Positions 60,101-64,000 of a stretch of 64,000 nucleotides of DNA are shown here, in pieces (within the stretch, counting starts at the first letter, position 1; every line of letters starts with the position of its first letter). The stretch covers positions 35,732,667 to 35,796,666 of the forward strand of contig OY755045.1 of NCBI GenBank assembly GCA_963576565.1. The letters run 5' to 3'. The notes beneath the pieces were generated by a model. That model had not been told where the DNA came from. It saw only the letters and a program-made list of their open reading frames with translations, and did no database searches. The stretch comes from Aspidapion aeneum. Lineage: Eukaryota; Arthropoda; Insecta; Coleoptera; Brentidae. The position numbers and the translations under genes are program-made.

Positions 60101-61917
60101 CCATACAAACGAGAAACTGCCGACTGATGTGTTGCTTTATTACCGAAAACAGAAATCAACTCGGCAAGTCATTCTTGTTGAGATAATTTCCTTCGAAAGT
60201 TGTAAAACTGACTGATTTGTGATCTTAAAACATTCACTGTAGTTATAAGACTAAATGTGTCATTCTCACGTTTTGATGTTAGGTAAAGATTGAGGTTAAG
60301 TTTTAGTAACGACATTCGATCAGTGTCGCCCTCTATGTTCCTATATGCAAAATATAAAAGACCTCCCTCGTACCTAATAAAGTCTCAACTTCATCCATAT
60401 GGTCTTTAGTGGCGACTTGGACCTCCAGCTTGCCCAATATGGCGTTCTTGTGCAACACATATAGCTCAGCGGGGAACGTGGAATTAGCTCGAGGCGCAGG
60501 TCGGACAAATGGATTCATCCACAACTCCGATCGACATTCGTAAGGCAAGCTCATGACGCAATAGTCTCGGTCCGGGAAGCATTCGTATACAGCAGAGAGG
60601 ACCTGAAAGTAAGGAGAGTTGCCGATTACTGCATACAGGCCTCTATAGATAACAGACCGTAGACGAATAGATAGGACACGACCATGTACAGCGTGTCCCA
60701 TTTTCGATGGGATTAAATGGGAAACTCGGTTATTATTAAAGATATCGATTTTCTGATTGCAGAGCGTATATAACCTACGCCCGCGACAGACTAACCACCA
60801 GTCTTCGAGAAGCCGACGAACAGTCCACATCTCCTGAAGATGCCATCCACTCGAGATGGCGAAACGTCGAGAACGAATTTTCAACGACGATGGCCGAACA
60901 GCCCGAAAGCACGCCCACCATGAGATTGTTTCTGTTGCGCTGTAAGCTCAGTTTTAGTAGGTACAACCCGGCTTTTTACCTTCCTGGAAGCGGGTGTATT
61001 GTATCCTGGGAACTGAGACAAAATCCTTGCTTGTTTTGCTGTTAAAAAAGGGTCCTCTTCGGGTCTTTGAATAAGAGCTAAATCCTGGTTAAAAACTGCG
61101 GGCCTGCCCCTACTCTCCTCTGGCATTATTTCTTCCGTCCATCTTTTGTTGATCAAGAAAGAATTACGGCTGAGACTGAAATGTGACCCACTTCTTAAGA
61201 TTTGATGCATTTATTTAAATTACATCCTTTTTGCAGAGCTTGCCTTAAATCCAATGGGGAAAAAAAACTTGATCCATGACGGATCTGATACCTTTCTAGC
61301 CCATTAGCACACTATAAGTAAACTCTATCAACCTTGAAAACAGTTTTTTGTAAATAAGTCCGAAACGATAGCTTTTACAAAATTTTTGGTTAAAACAGAG
61401 ATTTTTGAGAAAAATATGCTTTACTATATTCCGAAAACCCCATATTGATGCGAGGCTCCTTTCAAAAGCATTTTTAAATGTTTTAACTGTCAAAAACATT
61501 AATGAATTTTGACCAAAATGTAATCAGCTCGTCACAGTGTCGAACAATATTTTACATGAAAATTGGTTAAGCGGTTTACGAGCTATCGTGTTAGGACAGA
61601 TATACATACACACACACAGACAAACATCACGACGATATGGCTAGGATAGGTCAAAATACACCCAAATAAAACATTATCGGCGTTATCTCAAAAAAAAATT
61701 TTTTCTCGAAAACAATGCCTTCTCTAGCCGTTGCTGCACGGACTAGGAAGGTAAAAATTAGTGATGAAACTCACGAAAAATAAACTGGTTTGATGATCTG
61801 GATGACAGGCAGCTACTTCGATGCAAAAAGCGTTTGGTTTGCCCACAAATTTTGGGATGTTATCTCCTCGCTTGCTGCTTCTGGTCGATGCTATACTTCT
61901 TGACAGTCTTTCTACCT
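41857..61917 (-). CDS. CFAP61: Cilia- and flagella-associated protein 61, partial at 5' end, 15 exons
   Basis: CFAP61 is part of the calmodulin- and spoke-associated complex at the base of radial spokes in motile 9+2 axonemes; in insects the likely site is the sperm flagellum. Exons from 5' to 3' (high to low): 61775-61917, 60374-60602, 56829-57029, 53358-53509, 52996-53191, 51663-51781, 50276-50502, 49356-49519, 48815-48958, 48221-48383, 46787-46948, 46464-46580, 45505-45712, 43039-43264, 41857-42155. All phases agree, giving about 915 residues with no internal stop. Diagnostic matches to the human protein as I remember it: an FAD/NAD-like Rossmann strand (RIVVIGCSNTAY), LVFDGRLVIDNN, YYLSIVKP..IPLE, WAFALYHDRF and the C-terminal YLPMYAHP. 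The N-terminal acetyltransferase-like third must lie beyond 64000. Confidence 0.93.
42301..42673. mobile_element. hAT MITE with 8-bp target duplication (one mismatch)
   Basis: Ends tagagatgagcg and cgctcatctgta. Flanks CACTGGAG (42293-42300) and CACTGGAT (42674-42681). Inside the last CFAP61 intron. Confidence 0.78.
43039..43264 (-). CDS. CFAP61: CFAP61 exon
   Basis: Acceptor tttttcag, donor gtcagt. It encodes VETITCLAKFPIDVKNLY and QPWAFALYHDRFERL, matching VETITCLSREPF and EPWCLALFHDRFIDL. Confidence 0.95.
43560..45330 (-). pseudogene. Decayed Lys/Glu/Ser-rich coding sequence of unknown origin
   Basis: On the - strand, broken frames read like a charged nuclear protein: KRKATIDESELEDDYDLK, KYRSKEKKERQKTKLEKE, SIKKKDTKKKTKKKL and QKDSKTDEININAIKPR. 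Many stops and shifts, and a LINE piece at 44130-44400 interrupts it. It may be a retropseudogene or another old coding relic within a CFAP61 intron; no family recognised. Confidence 0.35.
44130..44400 (-). mobile_element. LINE C-terminal fragment
   Basis: On the - strand: GPQYRSIKAFETLPSNIKEI and QKFRRETVEYLKLKCYY, the C-terminal motif of Jockey/CR1-type elements. Confidence 0.7.
45505..45712 (-). CDS. CFAP61: CFAP61 exon
   Basis: Acceptor gtttccag, donor gtaagt. It encodes GSLYYLSIVKPGRRIPLE and NYGQVFITGSC, then FFKLHLNEYNR, matching GSYHYLHIAKPAIPTPLE and YFRIHINKYK. Its phase joins both neighbours. Confidence 0.95.
46464..46580 (-). CDS. CFAP61: CFAP61 exon
   Basis: Acceptor atccaatag, donor gtaaag. 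It encodes VEIGYKLGQKIRNML and KHGWNFHLDI, matching KEIGFQLAAAMLHL. Confidence 0.88.
46787..46948 (-). CDS. CFAP61: CFAP61 exon
   Basis: Acceptor tgtttttag, donor gtaaca. It encodes GLVFDGRLVIDNNCRTND and GAGTLTKYSRKYF, one of the strongest matches to the human protein (LVYDSRLVIDTNFHTND). Confidence 0.94.
47010..47670 (+). mobile_element. RTE-like LINE fragment
   Basis: A WWTEEIQEMVKEKN segment, then KKLKSEKASGPGGI and PIHKKGNKLECNNYRGISV, which are the linker and first reverse transcriptase motifs of RTE-type elements. Part of the domain between them is deleted. Confidence 0.8.
48221..48383 (-). CDS. CFAP61: CFAP61 exon
   Basis: Acceptor ccttctag, donor gtaaaa. It encodes AQSIRVYSSYYFIDW and KMLTLGCLAIFFFYDKSI, matching LQCSMFFSFCQKNVD. 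The start was chosen because it is the only AG that joins the previous exon in frame. Confidence 0.9.
48815..48958 (-). CDS. CFAP61: CFAP61 exon
   Basis: Acceptor tattttag, donor gtaaaa. It encodes LLEYGIPGPQIILVEPFPYS and NDPDIYHAFMDYI, matching LLNLGVSGSCIHLVQPPP. Confidence 0.92.
49356..49519 (-). CDS. CFAP61: CFAP61 exon
   Basis: Acceptor tttttgtag, donor gtgagt. It encodes NVFLINGPLDGANAVQKL and EEELIIIYGHFLQAY, equivalent to the GNIIVYGNTIDTY strand of the human protein. Confidence 0.9.
49742..49918 (-). mobile_element. mariner 5' end fragment
   Basis: Nearly the same as 60165-60356, the 5' non-coding end of the mariner there, including gttaagttttagtaacgaca and ctatgttcctatatgc. Confidence 0.7.
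49915..50110 (+). mobile_element. LINE RNase H / C-terminal fragment
   Basis: Mixed frames give HRMGLTEETECRL and HVLCECQA, the end of the RNase H domain and zinc-knuckle-like segment found in R1/Jockey-type elements. Confidence 0.55.
50276..50502 (-). CDS. CFAP61: CFAP61 exon
   Basis: Acceptor acttaag, donor gtaaat. It encodes YVNVVSGTMTKIDRKNKYI and YDLLMLMCGEKFQKP, the counterpart of VNVVVGRMTAIDR and YDHLILCTGQQYQVP. Confidence 0.93.
50640..51420 (-). mobile_element. RTE-like LINE fragment
   Basis: On the - strand: LCFTDDQIVRAQDYDDLEY and WGLLVNNQKTEYMCIGG (catalytic YADD box changed to FTDD), then GTRKRGRPRLSWREGI at the C-terminus. Confidence 0.85.
51663..51781 (-). CDS. CFAP61: CFAP61 exon, dinucleotide-fold turn
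   Basis: Acceptor tttgtag, donor gttagt. It encodes CSNTAYAFLESLILEQ and FSNVTLVCGQGLHPK, matching GASSVGISFLETL and FNNLTLISTHGLP of the human protein. The glycine-rich turn is poor in Gly. Confidence 0.92.
52300..52800 (+). mobile_element. LINE reverse transcriptase fragment
   Basis: Contains DIYICFIDFEKVLWFNILKD, equivalent to the F-IDFEKAFD box, after a linker-like segment LSDGTITRPELNIDFTKDTG. Many lesions. Confidence 0.65.
52996..53191 (-). CDS. CFAP61: CFAP61 exon leading into Rossmann strand
   Basis: Acceptor aacttttag, donor gttag. It encodes LPALPRLQAEYD, then DYYALYVSTIAIC and NNRIVVIG. The last residues form the first beta strand of a nucleotide-binding fold completed in the next exon. 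Confidence 0.9.
53358..53509 (-). CDS. CFAP61: CFAP61 exon
   Basis: Acceptor tttttttag, donor gtaagc. It encodes IVVSPIFFSCARYLK and NVLFYKHRTY, matching the LNPIFRHYTKFFLKE stretch of CFAP61. Confidence 0.9.
53600..54120 (-). mobile_element. Possible LINE RNase H fragment
   Basis: Mixed - strand frames give NSFQQYWISLPELAYFKEYM and LFTGHLLSTRT, resembling the LLTGH box of LINE RNase H domains. Weak. Confidence 0.35.
54200..55560 (+). mobile_element. Non-LTR retrotransposon reverse transcriptase, decayed
   Basis: Encodes LLSLDLCKAFDTVNHNILL and GIRGNIYIWFKNYLQNRKQY, then VTCGVPQGSVLGTILF. The next box reads FADN rather than FADD. Downstream frames are broken. Confidence 0.85.
55637..56770. 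mobile_element. 1.13-kb palindromic MITE with TA target duplication
   Basis: Arms of about 530 bp run from caggatgttcggcacctgaa to the inverse ending gccgaaaaccctg, with TA on each side. The centre is near 56190. No ORF. Lies in a CFAP61 intron. Confidence 0.85.
56829..57029 (-). CDS. CFAP61: CFAP61 exon, central domain
   Basis: Acceptor cttgttttag, donor gttagt. It encodes VFLCEDHVVGTAVLSEEYHV and DYLDAHYDIQPW, matching VGIAVIRNE..IEYIRSHYNI of the human protein. Confidence 0.92.
57090..57450 (+). repeat. Copy of the 37840-38490 repeat family
   Basis: Shares gctgtcNtaggtcacggatgg, ctcgcctgctcttgttct, ttaactgtcaacactta and gaaaacttgtttgat-type segments with the copies in S1P intron l-m. Confidence 0.75.
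57480..57930 (-). pseudogene. Fossil tandem copies of CFAP61 exon 2
   Basis: On the - strand, 57660-57590 reads YVLQKITILGKLEAQVASKD and 57850-57780 reads IIGILDKQEVQVTTKDHM, both close to YVLHKNAILGKLEVQVATKD of the exon at 60374-60602. Each is followed by a segment like VETSFNIKNAIMPQIEENPK, which occurs three times. Units recur at 177-221 bp. Stops show they are not working exons. Confidence 0.65.
57950..58128 (-). mobile_element. LINE reverse transcriptase fragment
   Basis: GYTDDIVVHSRDERSLTETV and INESKT match the YADD box and following segment of insect non-LTR elements. Confidence 0.7.
58130..60356 (-). mobile_element. mariner transposon, split by a LINE
   Basis: On the - strand: KDRHVTYREIKASL, RWIPYLLTEEQQLVNWCQ, YSIVSGDESWIYSYEPE and SVWVF down to 59705. 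It resumes at 58525 with MVATFVSKAGHVATIPL, LLDHPPYSPDNFYTFPKIKN and RGQRFYSPEEAVDAFK. The second and third catalytic Asp (GDESW, DHPPYSPD) are visible. The 5' end at 60356 lies beside CFAP61 exon 2. Confidence 0.88.
58527..59660 (+). mobile_element. 5'-truncated LINE inserted in mariner, (attc)n tail
   Basis: The 205-codon frame at 58667-59284 encodes KFLGLFNDEKLTFYPHI, SGCFSVRVTKNLGKEV, VESHLRYAIPFWGACSK and QKAYYRIDEFFEG, with the upstream QWCDANPLCLNMSKTHLMGF in frame-broken form. It ends aataaagcacttcattaatt, then (attc)n at 59636-59657. Confidence 0.9.
60374..60602 (-). CDS. CFAP61: CFAP61 exon, central domain
   Basis: Acceptor actttcag, donor gtacga. It encodes YECFPDRDYCVMSLP and ELYVLHKNAILGKLEVQVA. 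The reading frame stays open upstream of the acceptor, but that part is repeat sequence. A mariner end lies about 17 bp past the donor. Confidence 0.9.
60834..60872 (+). ncRNA. Hammerhead ribozyme-like core, isolated
   Basis: CTGAAGA, one T, perfect 6-bp stem GCCATC/GATGGC with loop CACTCGA, then GAAAC, followed by a possible stem III (CGTCG..CGACG). It is antisense to CFAP61, in an intron. The flanks look like a Penelope-type terminal region without the reverse transcriptase. Confidence 0.65.
61291..61751 (+). repeat. Interspersed repeat with ccttcctagc ends, copy 3
   Basis: Tracks copy 1 (24051-24558) through atattccgaaaacc, atcagctcgtc, ggttaagcggttta and the CA-rich run. Its right end lies 23 bp from the CFAP61 exon at 61775-61917. 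Confidence 0.8.
61775..61917 (-). CDS. CFAP61: CFAP61 first exon in window
   Basis: Reads in from acceptor ttttttag and ends at donor gtgagt. The conserved part is PKFVGKPNAFCIEVAACH, matching the region just before the second acetyltransferase-like fold. The upstream half is Ser/Arg rich. Two nearby AGs make the exact start uncertain by two bases. Confidence 0.8.
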
Positions 61918-62249
61918 CTAAAAAAACATAATTTGGTAAAATACCGAATTATATTCTACTTGAATATTTAGATTTATATTTATTATTTACTTGCGATATC
62001 CTTAAACCAGAAAATTGTCACTTGCAACATTTGCTGATGATACTGGTTTATTGGCGGTAGAAAAATGTATTGGAGAATCAATAGAAAAACTTTAGGATAC
62101 AGTCACCCAGGTTTACAATTGGACCACAAAAGTGTAAATAAAATTAAATGAAACCAAATAAATTAATTTTTTTAAACAAAAATTTAAATCAAGATAAAAA
62201 TCACAAGTAACAAAATTCTTGTACCTTATTCAAATCTGGCAAAACATAA

Positions 62250-62490
62250 CGGTATGCCAATATGAGAGCATATGTTAAAAAAAGAGAAGAACTTGAGATA
62301 AGGTATAAAAAATGAACTGACTAATTGGAAGGAAGTCCAATTTAACTATTCAGTTACTGCTATTTAGACAATTACTGAAACCAGTATGGACACATGATAT
62401 TCAACTATGACGTTGTAATAAAAAGATTTTACTTGTACAGATATTTCAAAATAAAGTATTAAGAGACCTTGTGAATGCGCCTTGGTAGGT
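62250..62490 (+). mobile_element. Jockey-like LINE fragment
   Basis: agaacttgagataaggtata and the following text mirror the - strand fragment at 34150-34380 (ELEIRYRK..TD.LEGSPI), so both derive from one family. Confidence 0.65.
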
Positions 62491-62584
62491 TCGAAATAGT
62501 GACCTTTATAGGGGCCTAAAATCGAAACTGTAACAGTTAATATAAGATAGTATGCAAAAAGCCATAAAGATAGACCGTTATTGA

Positions 62585-63890
62585 CAAGAAAGATATTAAT
62601 ATTATCTTACTGCTGTATTGGAACCAAATATCTGTAGTTAGAATTGAAAACGAAACCTGTGAGGCTACACTAATTAAAAAAGGGGTTAGACAGGGCTGCA
62701 TCTTATCGCCATTGCTGTTTAACATTTATTCCGAAACTATTTTTAGAGAGGCTATGGATGACATTTTAGGTATAAAAGTCAATGTAATAGTAATAAACAA
62801 CATCCGATATGCAAAGGATACTGTAATTCTTGCGGACAATATAGAGGACCTACAATTTATGACGGACAGTATAGTTTAATACAGCGAAGAACATGGTTTG
62901 TACATCAACAGTAAATGGACGCATCTTAAAACGAGTTAAAATTTATACAGGGTGTTCCAACTAAAAGGTAACAGAGGTGTTTTTGGGTATTTTTCGTGCG
63001 AATTTGGAGAAACGCTCGAACACGTCGATTTTGTTTGCGAGGGGGACACTCTTTGGCTATCTTGAAATTTTTGTGGCACGCACCATCTTCGAGGGGTATA
63101 TTTTACCCCTATATTTTGAATAGGGAAAGTGGGTCTAGTGGTACCTTATTTTGAAGCTCTCTTGAATATCTTTATAACCATGTAAAAATTTTGAAAATCC
63201 ATAGATTAGTTTTTGAGATATTTGCTTTTAAATTTTACATGGAATGATAAAATAAAAATTAAATCCGAAAAATATAAAATTCTGATTAAATTTTTATTTT
63301 ATCAGTCCATGTTAAATTTGAAAGTTTGAAGGCAATTATCTTAAAAACTAATGGATAGATTTTTGAATTGTTTACATGGTTGTAAAGACATTCAAGAGTC
63401 CTTCAAAACAAGGTATCACTAGACCCAGTTTCCCTATTCAAAATATAGGGGTAAAGTATACCCCTCGAAGATGGTGCGTGCTACAAAAATTTCAAGATAG
63501 CAAAAAAGTGTCCCCCTCATACACAAAATCGACGTGTCTGAGCGTTTGTCCAAATTCGCACGAAAAATACCCAAAAAGACGTCTGTTACCTTTTAGTTGA
63601 GACACCCTGTATAAATAAATATTTGTGTACAAACGTCGATTGCCAGTGCGATTCCAAAGTAGAAATTAGGTCTCGAATTGAACAAGCGAGAAAGGCCTTC
63701 ATGAAACAGTTTTTTACTTCCCATGACATCAACCTGGACCTCCGAATGCAGAGGGTCAGATGCTATGTGTCTTCCATTTTGTTGTACGCGTGTGAAGGAT
63801 GGACTCTTGACCCAATTACAGAGAAGAGACTTGAGGCGTTTAAGGTGTACATGGTGGGCCAAATTCGATGTTTTTTTTGCTGGTTTTAGG
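62585..63890 (+). mobile_element. RTE-like LINE split by a palindromic MITE
   Basis: The left part reads KKGVRQGCILSPLLFNIYSE and NNIRYAKDTVILADN (catalytic box YAKD instead of YADD). The right part (63612-63880) reads EIRSRIEQARKAFMKQFF and YVSSILLYACEGWTLD. The element at 62948-63609 interrupts them. Confidence 0.87.
62948..63609. mobile_element. 662-bp palindromic MITE with TA target duplication
   Basis: Arms of about 320 bp begin cagggtgttccaactaaaag and end with the inverse ..acaccctg; TA lies at 62946-62947 and 63610-63611. Inserted within the RTE-like element. Confidence 0.88.
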
Positions 63891-64000
63891 TATTTCTAGC
63901 CGAGATACACAAAAACGAGTGGACATGTCCTGGGCTCGATTTCCGAGACGTCTTCAAATATCAAAACCGCTTCTTGATAAACCTTGTAGTTTTTTAGCTA

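Noticed and set aside
60333..60884. 183-codon - strand open frame
   Set aside because: Only 60374-60602 matches CFAP61, bounded by a good acceptor and donor. The upstream extension runs through repeat sequence containing the hammerhead-like motif.

Overview
This window looks like AT-rich nuclear DNA from an insect, possibly a beetle (an inference from gene type and repeat types, not proven). The evidence is multi-exon genes with GT..AG introns, degenerate non-LTR retrotransposons (RTE-like and Jockey/I-like), a Penelope-like element, mariner and hAT transposons, and many small terminal-inverted-repeat elements. There are no operons, rRNA genes or CRISPR arrays.

Two host genes are supported. 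The first, on the + strand at 17286-38933, is the site-1 protease MBTPS1/S1P (SKI-1), a subtilisin-family Golgi protease. Thirteen exons join in frame (about 731 residues) and carry the prodomain, the RRLLR autoprocessing site, the Asp/His/Asn/Ser catalytic set and part of the downstream lumenal region. The signal-peptide exon and the exons for the last roughly 290 residues (including the membrane anchor) were not found. The second, on the - strand at 41857-61917, is CFAP61, a calmodulin- and radial-spoke-associated axonemal protein. Fifteen exons join in frame (about 915 residues) down to the native C-terminus and stop codon; the N-terminal third lies beyond the right edge. The two genes are convergent here; if S1P does continue to the right, CFAP61 would be nested in one of its introns.

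Layout. 1-17285 is gene-free and packed with repeats: satellite-like arrays facing each other around a 15-bp minisatellite, palindromic elements, a 3.3-kb long-TIR element with a 9-bp target duplication and a second palindrome inside one TIR, hAT relics, and two LINE fragments. The S1P introns hold TA-flanked MITEs, a THAP-domain transposon relic, an inverted pair of tRNA-headed repeats, a 1.1-kb hAT element with an intact 8-bp duplication and a Penelope-like element with hammerhead-like motifs at its ends. 38934-41856 is intergenic with a LINE tail and a 74-bp MITE. The CFAP61 introns hold a hAT MITE, a decayed Lys-rich coding stretch, several LINE fragments, a 1.1-kb palindrome, fossil copies of CFAP61 exon 2, a mariner split by a LINE, a second hammerhead-like motif, and an RTE fragment split by a palindromic MITE.

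No complete new multi-gene system was found. The most unusual items are the inverted tRNA-headed palindrome, the hammerhead-like motifs, the element-in-TIR nesting, the fossil exon copies and the unresolved 3' end of S1P. All comparisons come from reading the sequence and from memory of the families; no search was run.
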